64,000 nt of DNA from Diadema setosum (Eukaryota > Echinodermata > Echinoidea > Diadematoida > Diadematidae). The notes below the pieces were generated by a model. That model was not told the origin of the DNA and searched no databases. It saw only the letters and a list, made by a program, of their open reading frames with translations. Each line of letters starts with the position of its first letter. The first letter of the stretch is position 1. The translations under genes and the position numbers were made by a program. The stretch covers positions 13,481,871 through 13,545,870 of the forward strand of contig CM067072.1 of the NCBI GenBank assembly GCA_033980235.1, given 5' to 3'. Shown here piece after piece: positions 37,080 to 48,260 of the stretch.

Positions 37080-37620
37080 TACCAATGTAGGCTCTTTGGT
37101 AGAATCAAAATGTAGACTTTGCTCTCCTTCTCCAGCGATCAAAGGAATTAAGACTGGAAATGCATCGGATGGACTGATAAAATCTCTGTCGTTGCAGCTC
37201 CCCACATTAATTGACACACTTTGGGCCAATGTGTTGCAAGCACTCTGATGCCTGCCGTCAGTTTCATCCAATAACCTCGTGACCATCAAATTAGGTCAAT
37301 ACCACCGCTACCTGGATCTGCTCTCTATATCCCCCCTTTTGCCGGCAAATGCTATTTCTGAGCCATGCACAATTACCTTTCCCTCAGATCTGTCAGCCCG
37401 CTTCAGAGGCCATTGAGACTCGCACAACAGCGCTGTCAATTAATGAGGGATTACAGAGAGATTTAATCAACAGGTAGATAAAGGGATCTGTGGAGGGGAG
37501 GGGTAGGGGACGTTTAATATCTACTGCTGATCGTGGAGGCGTAACTAGTCGGGCAGAAGGGGTACGATGAAATCCCCGCATCCAGAGTAGAGCGCAGTCA
37601 TCCCAGGGGGGAAAATACAA
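37080..37620. promoter_or_regulatory. High-complexity island, candidate cis-regulatory module
   Basis: Starts immediately after the (CA)27 array. It contains GATCAAAGG (a TCF/LEF-type core), ATTAAT, GATAA and CCAAT words within the first 250 bp. A 121-codon minus frame (37,393-37,758) ends within an AGAC repeat and has no motif. Confidence 0.3.
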
Positions 37621-37661
37621 ACCAAGAGGCCCTGATAAAATCGACAGAAAACCAAGAAGAC

Positions 37662-37684
37662 ACAGACAGACAGACAGACAGACA
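37662..37684. repeat. (AGAC)n microsatellite
   Basis: Five AGAC units followed by degenerate AGAC-like sequence to about 37,700. Confidence 0.95.
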
Positions 37685-37699
37685 AAAAGACAAATAGAC

Positions 37700-38559
37700 G
37701 GAAAGAGATACTGACCGGGGTGACTGGGGAAACTTTGGCTGGAGAGAGAGAGAGTCAACTGGAAGATGGAAGAACAGAAAGAGAATGTTAAATGTGATGT
37801 AATTGGTGATGTACACCATTAATTGCAAGAATATGCAACAGGGAATGATTTTCCTGGTATATTATTGCAATTTGTTATGCATTTTTTTTATACCATTGCT
37901 ATACAAACAAACTATCTTTTATGTTGCAGCTTTCTTCTGCAGAATATGCTCAGGATACCATCTGAAATATTATTCATCAGCTGAAATTGCTAATCGAATT
38001 TGAGTTGGAAAGCTATTCCCTGTGCAAACAGTTACTACTTCCACCAGCACACTCGTCAGCTATCAACATGAACAGAAATCGGTCTACGGTTCATGCAACA
38101 GAACTGATTAAGCACAAAGGATTCACCGCTGAGATATTAATGTCTGAAATAGCATCAGCTCAAAAGGTTCTTACTGGATTTGCAACTTTGGGTCAACTCC
38201 ATGAAATAATCAGATAATATCAAAGAACCAGCACTCTTTTCTCACAATATCAAACATCTTTAACTCCTCGTCCACTGGGGTTTCCCTCATGTTTCATTAC
38301 AGAGGGCTCTGAAAGCTCAGAGTGTTCAAATAGATGAACTCTACCCCTCCCCCCTACTTCATGCCAGTCCTGTTTCAACACCAGCTTGCCTAAATCTTTC
38401 ATTGAAAACGCTTTGGAAAGAAGAGCTAAATGGCAAAGAGGGATGAGGGGGGCTTTGCATGTCCCCCGTGAATTGGAGAGGCTGGGTTAAGAGCATTGAC
38501 TGGGTTAGAGCCACTTCTGGCACAAAGGTTTAAGAGGCTTATCCATGCTCTCTGAGCAT
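37700..38559. other. Gene-poor stretch
   Basis: AT-rich unique sequence, then a mixed region. A 76-codon plus frame (37,987-38,217) has a natural composition and an acidic-to-helical look but no recognised motif. It is probably chance. Confidence 0.5.
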
Positions 38560-38990
38560 TTTTTTTTCTCCTGACTGCATTGCCGTTTTCATCCATCATG
38601 GCTTCAATTGCTTCTGTCTCCCTTCCTTACGTAAGATGCCCTCCTCACTCATGAGAATCATAGCTTCAGATGGCGAATGTGACAGGACTTGACTCTCGAT
38701 GTTTCCTGGAGCGATGGGGGGCACGGCCGCTGCATAAATGGGAGGAGTGACGATGACGTCACGGACACCGCATCATCCCCCTCCACCGTGAAGTTGCATC
38801 CCGACTCTCCCGGATCCCAGAGCTGTTTGGCCTCCCCTCATGCATGCCTGAGCATGGACAGGAGCCCCTGTGGCGCTGCTGCGGTACGGACTAATGCATG
38901 AAGCGCTCAAAATAATTGGGTCAACTTTTGGTGAAAATTGCCTAACGACGGAGAGGAGAGGCCAGACTCCCCTCTGGCATTGAGCTGTTC
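38560..38990. promoter_or_regulatory. GC-rich island with a perfect CRE
   Basis: A GC-rich, high-complexity block. A palindromic TGACGTCA lies at 38,754-38,761 and a TATA-like GCATAAAT sits 20 bp before it. A 70-codon plus frame (38,689-38,901) begins near the CRE but carries no recognised domain. A promoter or enhancer is possible; the evidence is only motif-level. Confidence 0.3.
38754..38761. promoter_or_regulatory. CRE palindrome TGACGTCA
   Basis: Perfect CREB/ATF-type site. An exact 8-mer is expected about once per 65 kb by chance, so on its own it is weak evidence. Confidence 0.35.
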
Positions 38991-39035
38991 TCAAAGGTTT
39001 TCAGATCGTGATGGCGAGAGTGGTATCAGCAGCAA

Positions 39036-39051
39036 GGGGGGGGGGGGGGGG
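39036..39051. repeat. Poly(G) run, 16 nt
   Basis: Sixteen G immediately before the short TTAACCC element. Confidence 0.95.
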
Positions 39052-39054
39052 TTG

Positions 39055-39135
39055 TTAACCCTCTCATGATCACAAAGCTAAAATCTTTAACATAATATAA
39101 TTTAGACATGTTGCTCCTAGGACTGAAGGAGTTAA
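39055..39135. mobile_element. Short TTAACCC...GTTAA element, copy 3 (diverged)
   Basis: An 81-bp unit from TTAACCC to GAGTTAA. AGCTAAAATC, TTTAACATA, TAGACAT and CTAGGACT align in order with AGCTGATTTT, TTTAACACA, TAGACAT and CCGGACT of the copy at 30.7 kb. It is more decayed than the other two copies. Confidence 0.5.
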
Positions 39136-39880
39136 TGGAACAGAATTCATCCCATCCTCACCACCACCTTCATCAAAGACATCACAGGGAATGCATCCTC
39201 CAACTCTTCCTCCAAGATGCTATCATCCTGCTCCTTGTCCATACTTCATGTTCTGATTCTCAAATGGCCTTTGGCTTTAGAAAATATGGGCAAGCCAATG
39301 TATGCATGAAGTGTGTGGAAAGTCACATACTTTCCCACTTTTCCATGCATTCTAAACATACAAAGTTAAGACTACCTTTCTGAATTAATACTCACAAACA
39401 ATCTATGTAACATCATTTATCCGTTCCTTTTAACCATGTGATAATTTTACAATACCACTTCTCCAAAGGTCAGTCAAATTCTGTAAACTACGTTCAAGAA
39501 TCTCATCCATTCAGTTTGGTCTGTGTTTCTCCGAACATTTATACATTTTCCTCTTTTTTTTTTTTTTTAGGTAGGGATTGGAGAGGAGGAAAGTTAAGTG
39601 GCACTAATGTTTCATTAGGTTGGCCTTCGAAGCCCTTGAAGGACCTTAAATTCCCTCCCAAGAGCGCTGACAATGAACTCCAGGAGACAGATTTCCACTG
39701 CTAGAAGGTGACCCTGACACTTTGAAGAGACAGAAATCCTTCTTTAATTAAACATCGAAAGGAAACCTACCTACCTCACTCCCCCCCCCCCCCCCCCCTC
39801 TCTCTCTCTCTCCTTCTTGAGAGGACAAACCTTCTTACAGTGTCCGCTAAACTCCGTTCCTGGAGAACAGAGACCCTTGA
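39136..39880. other. Gene-poor stretch
   Basis: Mixed sequence with a CAT/CAC-rich patch near 39,150-39,190, a T15 run at 39,554-39,568 and the C/CT tract at 39,781-39,812. No supported gene. Confidence 0.5.
39781..39812. repeat. Poly(C) followed by (CT)n
   Basis: Eighteen C followed by seven CT units. Confidence 0.95.
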
Positions 39881-40530
39881 GGAGGTGGAGTAGGGTATCG
39901 GAACTGGGATGATTCCCCGAGACTTCATTTGCAGTGGCGGCTCTCGCTGCCTCAGTAAAGGGGCATCACATTACAGATCCTTGCACCTGATGGGCATTTC
40001 AGAGGGTATGCGCACCATTAGCAGCCAGCTTGTTGCGTGCCCGTTTCATCTATTGTATGTCAGTGTCAATAGCCTAATTGGCCGTTACCTGTCGGTAACA
40101 TTCTTGTCCCCATTCTGCTCATCACTACAAAAAGGTGGGTGGGGTAAGGGGGGGGGGGGGAGGTATCGACCAAATCGGTCCCGCCTCACCTTACAGGATC
40201 TCATGTCTAGCCTTTGTGCAAAGAGTCGGGCTATTAACAAAAGCCGGAGAGCTATGAATGGGGAGCTCCTGGATCGCAGATCACAGAGAGGCTGAAAACA
40301 CAATGGCGACAAGAACTTAATGACAGAAGAGACAGGAGTTGCTAGTGGGAATTGATTGGTATCTTATTTTTCCATGTTCAGAATCCTGAATGGAGGTATC
40401 CATGGTGACAAGGGAGAAGGCAGACGGGAGGAGAGGGCTATAGACAATGACACGTAAGAGGACAGGGTGCGTGACAAGGATCCCCCTGGGGGTCCTGAAT
40501 GCAGGGGGCCAAACATTGTCAGGGGATGAG
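39880..40530. promoter_or_regulatory. High-complexity island with a perfect X-box
   Basis: GTATCCATGGTGAC at 40,396-40,409 matches GTNNCCATGGNNAC exactly. The island also has a poly(G) of 13 at 40,148-40,160 and CCTAATTGG (a homeodomain-like palindrome) near 40,074. The plus frame 39,909-40,295 (128 codons) is partly a translated poly(G) and has no recognised motif. Candidate regulatory module. Confidence 0.35.
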
Positions 40531-41668
40531 GGAGGATGATCCTGTATCTAATGTTCTTCCTTCCAGAAGGAAAGACAGCAATTTGTCTTATCTGTGAACG
40601 GTCTAAGCTGGGGCATGTCATGCTCTTTTATTTCCCGATACCCTGCAAATCTGCATGTCTGCATTTACAAGCCAATAAACAAAACCTTCAAGTGATTGAT
40701 GATGCCATGCTGGAGTATTAAAAAAAAACTATGTTGTTTTATCTCAAACATCCTGCTTCACTGTAGTGCATCTGTAAACAATATCTGGCTGAGGTGATAC
40801 CCTCAAATTACACAGTCCTTTAAGTTGAAGAATGAAAATACAGTCTATCCAGGGTTTGATACCCTATCAAATGATAGATAGAAACTTTCTAATAAAATAC
40901 ATTGCACTGACTTATCCAGCACTGAAGATGGTGTATATCAGCACACAAACAAACCAACACTTACTTCACTGCTTCGCAGCAGTATTAATTGGCCGAGCAG
41001 TGTTTGTTCAGCTTTTGATATGATACGGGGCTGCCCTTTCACTGCAGGCGTGGACAAGTTGAGTACCCTGCAATATAATATTTGAGGCATCTCCATATGG
41101 GAAGATCTGCAAATTTATGCCTTAGTCCCACATATAGGGCTAAATGTAGGCTACAGCCCTTCTTGTGGTTGGGATTAGATGTTGCCATTTTTTAACATGT
41201 TCTATTATATGTATGCACTCACACTCACTTCGTAAGTGTTATGTAGGGACGCAACCCTTAAATGATGATTTCCTTCTGTGATTTGAGTACACATAGATCA
41301 TGGTGGAAAAGAAGTGCAGTGCACGTGAAATAAGAATGAGGAACTACTCTTCTTAATCTGAAAAAGATAATCATAGAGTACACTTTGTGCATGGATGGAA
41401 AATGTCAGATTTACCAAGCGTCACTTCTGCCCCCTATGCATTAAAAACATGCCCCGATATTTGATTATGCATTACTTTCATCAATCAAAATACTGTAATT
41501 CCACAAAGAAGGGGGAAAGGTTGATTTAATACAGACTAGACATTGGGATGTGGAGCACTTTGCAGCAGAGTGCGATGGAGGAATTTGAATTTGATGACAG
41601 AGAACGAACCCATGATTAAAGAGTAAAATCAAGAAAAACAAAAAGATTTTCTGGTTTATTCCAGTTTA
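40531..41668. other. Gene-poor stretch
   Basis: AT-rich unique DNA. No open frame with a recognised motif. Confidence 0.55.
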
Positions 41669-41880
41669 TCACAACACCGCTCTAGCAGCTCTGGATGGGT
41701 TGATGTGAAGTTCAGACTGTGGTATGTTATTCTTGGAATAGCTTCCCACACACTCCCTGCATCCCTCGATGTCATCCATGCGCCGTGCGAGAGCAGCAAT
41801 GGCTATGGAAGTCTTGGAGAGGGGCGGCTGAACGTGATACCAAACTGATTCATAACCGATTGCTCTCACGGCCATCATCC
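41669..41880 (-). CDS. Candidate terminal exon, unknown protein
   Basis: On the minus strand a pyrimidine-rich acceptor (CTTCCCTGTCTGCCAG) is followed by 70 codons to a TGA at 41,669-41,671. An AATAAA lies about ten bases past the stop, unusually close. The peptide starts MMAVRAIGYESVWYHV and ends INPSRAARAVL, with a helical IAIAALARRMDDIEGCREC segment. GC at codon positions 1, 2 and 3 is about 52, 48 and 55 percent by hand count, weakly coding-like. An upstream frame ending KCEECDAGS at 41,964 could join in phase through an 83-nt intron with a GTATGG donor, but that intron contains a (GT)n tract. No family recognised. A regulatory island open by chance remains likely. Confidence 0.35.
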
Positions 41881-43552
41881 CTGGCAGACAGGGAAGGTGC
41901 CACATGACACCTTCTCCGCGTCGCACACCCACACACCCACACACACACACACATACACCATACAGCTCCCTGCATCACACTCTTCACACTTCACACTCTC
42001 CCCCTTTCCCCGTCTAGTCTCCGACTTAGACCCCAAAGCAGCAAATGGACTTCTGTCCGTATCATCACCATCTCCATCACTGCCTTGGAGGGCATTCTCA
42101 TAGTTTTCACACAGTTGTATTATTATCAGACAGTGATGTGCAGTATCACTGTACAGACAATTTGGCAAGAGAATCTGACACACCACACTATATGTTGTTG
42201 CATAAAAAAGTCAATAATTTAAATATGAAAGCAGCATATATAAATATGGGGGGGGGGGAGGGATTTCACTTGAAAACTCCTTTTAAAAACCCATCCTGGT
42301 CTCTGAATTGTAAACAAGAACCCATGATGACACATCAACACAAAAGATACACTGTATGCAATGTATCAATTCCACATATAGGGATAATAACATCTCTCAA
42401 AGTTACAATGCAGATCTAACATCAGGACTAGGAGTATTTCGTTACGACTAAATTGGCATGGGTCTGGCAGAAGATGCCAACAAGCTCATAAAGAGTCGCA
42501 TTGCTCATAATCTGCCCGAGTCACATATTTTTTAAATGCCCTTCCCCCCCCCCCCTTATAGCGCAGCAGCAAACGATGACTTCATAAGTGAAGAATTTCA
42601 ACACTTCACGCCAGACAACTTTCCATCTGAAGAGGTGATCACAAGGTCACGATAACATAGTGAGGAATAATGTTCAAATAAGTTGTCACCATGTGAAATG
42701 AATTTTTTGAAAGTACACTTCTGAAAACTGCTCTGATTGCTTCTTTCTCCCAATACTAGGAACACTTCTGCCTTCATTTGAAAAGTTTTACTAAGCCCAG
42801 CACACACACACAAATATCAAATTTGATTTGCAGTAAGGCTCCCATGAGCAAAGTAATTCATGAGAAATGTACATGTTACACAAGGAAGGAGACTTCACCC
42901 AAAGAAAATGACAGTATGTCACATATGATGAAAGAAAAATATGTCATATGAGCGAAGACTAACAAATAAATGCTTCTGTGCAAACATGGCTTAATACAAG
43001 GGAAAGATGCAGGAATCTATGACACATGGGAACCTACATTCACAAATGTTATTGCACACATATCCCTGGAAAATTGGAAATAAACAAGTTCAATTAGAGG
43101 ACGAGCAGGTTATGAATGTAAAAATAAAACACACACAAACATTTGAGTCAGCTGTTGTTGTTATTAATATTGAAAGCAGAGCCTTGCTTTATTAGTTGAT
43201 CTTTCTGGAGTTCAATATTGGCCGCTTCAGCACTTTGCTGCACTTAATGAAAATTTCAAATACAAGAAAAATCCCTTACACTCTCCAGAAATACCCACCA
43301 CTGGGTAAGGGATGATTCACCCAAAGGTAGGATTAGAATAAAACAATTTTGGACTAATTTGATAAGCTGGCGCAAAAACAGCCAAAATTGACAAAAAGCC
43401 CCCAGCAGCATAAAACAAGACGTCAAATAGGTTCCCATAATACTGCAATATTGGACACTACAGTGCAACTCCATTACTGACTAATCAATGAAACAAAAGA
43501 GAGTTAGATGCGTCATTTTACAGTCGCCAGTGCATGGCTAATTTTGAAGTTT
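41881..43552. other. Mixed stretch
   Basis: The first 200 bp belong to the same complex island as the candidate exon and include a minus frame with an acidic Ser/Asp-rich segment. The remainder is AT-rich unique DNA with short G and C runs at 42,248-42,258 and 42,544-42,555. No gene supported beyond the candidate exon. Confidence 0.5.
41938..41953. repeat. (CA)n microsatellite
   Basis: Eight CA units in a longer CA/CCCA-rich segment starting near 41,920. Confidence 0.9.
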
Positions 43553-43568
43553 CCCCCCCCCCCCCCCC
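43553..43568. repeat. Poly(C) run, 16 nt
   Basis: Sixteen consecutive C at the left edge of a complex island. Confidence 0.95.
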
Positions 43569-44060
43569 GGCCCTAGCTAAGTCTGGCTGACTCTTTAAAT
43601 ATTCATGAAGGTGATGAAATCATAATACAGGCTAATCTCTGCATTCATGACGAGGACGCCGTACGGATATATGTTTTAATTCATTACAGACGTCCGTCAG
43701 CCGAAATTAGAACGAGCTCCGAGCCAGCGTTCCGACTCGCTGATTCCTGCGGGCTGGCTTCGTAGATTTAGCGGCATCGGTAATTGGTGGTATCAGCCAA
43801 TGCCATCACGGAGGAGTTTGGCTGATCCAATCAAATATACATTTTGAAATTCTCGTCCCGTGCGCAGCGTAACGGCCACATCACGGTACGCATTCAGTCA
43901 AATAGATGGAGGAATATCTGACTGTCACTGATTCCCAAGGATACTTCTTTTGACAAGAGGGAAACAGGACCCAGGGGTAAAATTACGTCCAATCAGAGGG
44001 CAAGTGAATCCACTCTTGTGTCCATTCCTACCCCTAGCTCCATCAGCGCCGGAGGACACG
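43569..44060. promoter_or_regulatory. High-complexity island, candidate cis-regulatory module
   Basis: About 490 bp without simple repeats. It is rich in homeodomain-type words (CTAATC, TTTTAATTCATTA, GGTAATTGG), CCAATC boxes in both orientations and GC-rich segments. No frame stays open convincingly on either strand, which favours a non-coding functional element over an exon. Confidence 0.35.
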
Positions 44061-44970
44061 TTCAACAATATTTTGTGTTGATTGCCTCAAAATGCACATG
44101 TGGGTTTTTCCCCAAAAAAATACAATACCACCCACAAGAATGACTGTGCAGTCCATCATTACCTATGAGAAGTCAAATGATTGCTTTTGGTAGCACGGAT
44201 GGAGCTTCTTCCTTTGCGGGGGCTAGAAATGAATCGTTCTGGAAGAGAAAGGGGGGGGGTTAAAGGGGGCAGGTGTACTCTACCAATGGTCTAGATAAGA
44301 GGCAGTCAATGAAATCCGAAGCGTAATTCTGCCATTCATCACGAGAGCCATTAGCAGAATGTCGAGAGTGTGCCCAAGCACAGGCACAATCCGGACCAAC
44401 TGCAGTTAAGGGGCTGCCACAAGAGTGAAAAACCATCCACGATCAATGACATATGCTGGCAATTGCCATGCAACCAAAAATTTGCATAATTTCAACATTA
44501 CTCTGCACTCAGCATTTCTGGATGATCAAGCAGTGGGCACAGTTAGAAAGCAAACAAAGCTCTTGTGGCATTGATGTATATTGGGTTAGCTGCACTGTAA
44601 CACTGACTGAGTAAGCTCTCAGTCTGCCCCTGCTGAGAAATGTTCAAAAATTATGGCCGGAAAAGTGCAAGGAGCTATACATATATAGATTTGTGTTTCT
44701 TCTCTGCACTATATCTTCCATCATGTGATTGGAGTTTCTTTAGAGTGTGTTACTGTTACAGCAAGTCCTATAGCAGGTTTGAACTCATGAAACAAACAAA
44801 CAAACAAACAAACCAAGAATCTATACATCAAGTTTCTAAGACTCTTCCCCCCCCCCAAAAAAAAAAGACACATACATAAGCATACACAATTCTGTATGAT
44901 CAACTCTGCAAAGACTATGCAAATAACTAATTTGTTTTAAAGACAATCAGACACTAAAATTTCTATTTAA
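44061..44970. other. Gene-poor stretch with (AAAC)n
   Basis: Unique sequence with six AAAC units at 44,790-44,814 and a C-run/A-run near 44,839-44,860. No gene. Confidence 0.6.
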
Positions 44971-45327
44971 AGGGGATGGCTAGTAACCGATCAGTGGGAA
45001 TCAGTGGGAATGCTGAGGGATGATTGTTCCAATCTTTATGGGATTCATTTGAGAGTGCATTATGTATCTACTGTTGTGTGAAAATTATTTGCTTCAGAAT
45101 GGTCTCATATTCAAGTAATGTGCAGTTTAATGTTTCCAGGTTAGCGTCCCTGGTCAGTGACGGAGCATTAATCTGCACATTACTTGAATATGAGACCGTT
45201 CTGAAGCAAATCATTTTCACACAACAGTAGATATACAATGTACTCTTGAATGAATCCCATAAGGATTGGAACAATCATCTCTCAGCATTTCCACTGATTC
45301 CCACTGATCAGTTACTAGCCTTCCCCT
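44971..45327. mobile_element. 357-bp palindromic TTAA element (MITE)
   Basis: Two arms of about 155 bp (44,971-45,125 and 45,173-45,327) are inverted copies separated by about 47 bp. The ends AGGGGATGGCTAGTAAC and GTTACTAGCCTTCCCCT are inverted repeats. TTAA lies directly outside both ends (44,967-44,970 and 45,328-45,331), which fits a TTAA target duplication of the piggyBac type. Because the arms mirror each other, the two strands encode similar spurious 68-codon peptides; these are not genes. Arm identity by eye is about 90 percent, so it is fairly young. No transposase is present. Confidence 0.9.
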
Positions 45328-45331
45328 TTAA

Positions 45332-47819
45332 ATACAAATTCAGATATTAATTTAGCCTCTACTTAATTCACACTGAAATGTTAATCAAACCATTTCTATT
45401 TTTATTATGATGAATATGATAAACTAGGAATAGATATCTTGATTTTGCATATGCAAGTTAAAAAAAAAATCTTTTCATTATAGTAAGGGAAAATGAAATA
45501 TCAAAACAGAAAAACAGTGGCAGCATAGTGGGGAAGCTTTATTGCACTGAATTGACAGCAGCAAAATAAGTCTAAAAATTGAGGTGACTGTGCTTTTTAA
45601 TGTTTCACAAATGGATAATATGCTTGTTGAATTCCAGATAAGCATGTGATATTGAGGGTCTAATCTTTCATCTTGCTCGGCTTTTTTTTTTTCTGCCATT
45701 TTCTGAGATAAATTGAAAAGTTCAGTGGGACCCGAAAACTCCTTTGCAACTGGCCAAAGTCTAATCTGTGGTAAAATGATATGACATACACATAAATGGT
45801 CACAAACACTGACACACTGGCACCCTCTTGCTGGAAACGTGCCATAAAAATTCTATTTCATATTGTTTTCTTTGTATACTTTCATAAAAGTCATTACCCG
45901 AGATGGTGAAAAGAAAAGCAATGACACAATTTATCATCAATATTCCCCTTTGGAGATTCATGCCCCCATTTACTTTGAAAAAAAAAAATCACTACTGCAC
46001 CTCAAATAAAATCAACATATGAAATTAATCAGAACAGATTTGAGTTAGAAGAAGAAGTATTTTCTTTGATATCTCATCTTCTTTTTTAATAAAAACGAAT
46101 GGCTACAAACTACTGATCCAGTTATGCTGTCAATTCAATCATTATGAAAACCTTGAAAATCTATACAGGACTCAACCTATCATCACCAAATTTCTCCTGG
46201 ATTATGTACTAACCCAAAATGAATACAGCTTATCTGTTTTCATGCCCTAAAAAAGTTAAAATTAATTTCATGAATAACTGAGTAGTAGAAAGCTCCAACT
46301 CCCTCCACCACCCCCCAAAAAAAAAATTAAAAAGGGCAAAATGTCTACAGGCTCTGTAAGAAGATAAATAATGCTTATTTACAACAATTTGACATTCATC
46401 CCTTTAAAACATAATATGGATGAACCCGGTCTTATCCAATGGGGTGCATGGGGGAGGGGTGACTGTCCAGACCATTTCTTTCCTGGCCCTACCGATTCCG
46501 AAAGAGTTTAAACTGGTGAGTGATGTGCGGGGGAAAATAGATGGGCCAACCCACTGGAATTGTCATCACTCTATGAAGCGCAGGAGCCATACCACCCCTG
46601 GTAGAAAGCGGTAGGGTCGTTCGTTCACTGGACTTGCCCCTGGTATCAAAGAGAGGGCCATCTCTCACCGCACACTGCGATCCGGTCACAAGACACCCTC
46701 CCATGGCTCTGTCATATGATGTGATGATACACCAACCCATATTTTCAGGTCTTTAAGGATAATATTTTCAATCTACCATCACCGGTTGATCTTCTTTCCA
46801 GATGTACTCTCCCAATAAAGCCTAATACCACCAAAGCTACCTGCGAGAAGAAACTGAAAACTTTTAGGGACAAATTTTGCAAATGTTGCAAGTATGCCCA
46901 TCACAGTAGGAGCTGGTTTAATCGATTTCAGTAGAGGCATCAGGAATGTTGAAAATGAAACAATACTGGACAGTGATGACAACAACATTCTGCTGAAAGA
47001 TCCCCTTTAAAACAAATCTGGTTTAGCCTTATCTTCATCGTTTCCATTTTTACATCAATGGTGCGGAACGGGATGTTACAAGGCTCACTGAACAACCCGT
47101 CTCTCCCGAGGTGAGCTGGATTAACTCTGGACCTTCGACATTGACATGGTTGGTTGATCTGCATGACTGTACACTATGCTTCCATGAAGGACAATGCCAA
47201 TCTGCTGAAACTCTGACTGACACCAAAGTGAATCACATCGTCAGACATCTGTCAAGTAAATCATGTGGCAAATGCCATTAATTGTCTTCCAGAGTAGCGA
47301 GGACTGCGTTGAACTAATGCAATGAGTCATTTCACACTCCCACTCAGCCGAGAACAAAAAACTCTATTGTTTGAGCTGCAATGTCATTTCCTTCAGTGCA
47401 TAATGTGTTGTATATGAGAAGCAAATGGTTCAAACCGTATTAACAGTCCAATTAAAAGTTACAATGTGTATTTCTCATTCAAGAACCTTTTAAGAGATTT
47501 TTCCTTGGGGAAGAACCTACATCAGTATGAACCTTTAGAAACACTCCTGCAACATGTTTATGAATGCTCTCACTGTTATTACTGTAATGGCATATTTGTT
47601 TGTTTCTTCTAAAGAGATGATTAGAACTGCTGCACCTGTTTTTCTTTCTAGTCATTTATGCATAATATGCCAAGTTGGATTGCGATGCAAAATATCGAGC
47701 CTCCTGACAGATAATTAGTTCCCTTGTTATTACAGCATTGTATGCACGGAATGTTTACCATCATTCTTCCTTCTCTTTTTTTTTTTCCACCTAAATTTGT
47801 CGGTCCATTTCGATTTTGT
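45332..47819. other. Gene-poor stretch
   Basis: AT-rich unique sequence with A runs. A somewhat GC-richer segment at 46.43-46.74 kb is open on both strands for 60-83 codons and has no recognised motif. No gene supported. Confidence 0.55.
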
Positions 47820-48260
47820 TTTGCAGATGGCATCAGTTGCAACCATGGCAACCCATCGTGATGAGAGACATCATTAATGAAGTGGAGGAGACATGAGGAG
47901 CGATGAGGAACAATTAAGCCCTCTAGGCTTTGGAATGAGAACACCAGCCATAGGTAAGAGTCCCATTCCCAACATCAACAATTTCCCCTCCGCTGTTTTG
48001 ATCACGCATGTGGCATCGTCTGCGAATGACATGTCATCCGCATGACCAAACGCACATTGAGTCTCATGTCGGCGTCTTTTCCAGCAGCCACCGAGAAGTT
48101 ATGAGAAATAAATGCACTCTCTCAAAGTGAATTATTTCTCGGCTTAGCCAAATCAATATCACTCATTCATGGGAACTCCTCCCCGCATCATGGGAATTAC
48201 ATGGACTACATCATTGAAACCAATCAGTTAATTGGTTTGAATACTTTATCAGATTGGTGG
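47820..48260. promoter_or_regulatory. High-complexity island with X-box and CCAAT hairpin
   Basis: GCAACCATGGCAAC at 47,839-47,852 is an X-box with one mismatch. Two hairpins follow: GAGAAATAA/TTATTTCTC (48,103-48,111 and 48,132-48,140) and AAACCAAT/ATTGGTTT (48,217-48,224 and 48,231-48,238), the latter a pair of inverted CCAAT boxes. A strong acceptor TTTGTTTTGCAG ends at 47,826 and would open a 22-residue frame (from WHQLQPWQ to EVEET) with a stop. That makes a short terminal exon possible but weak. Confidence 0.35.

Noticed and set aside
45024..45274. Two near-identical 68-residue frames on opposite strands
   Set aside because: They are the mirror arms of the 357-bp TTAA palindrome, not a protein pair.
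47827..47892. 22-codon terminal exon after a strong acceptor
   Set aside because: Too short to judge, no upstream exon found, and the segment is better explained by the X-box palindrome it contains.
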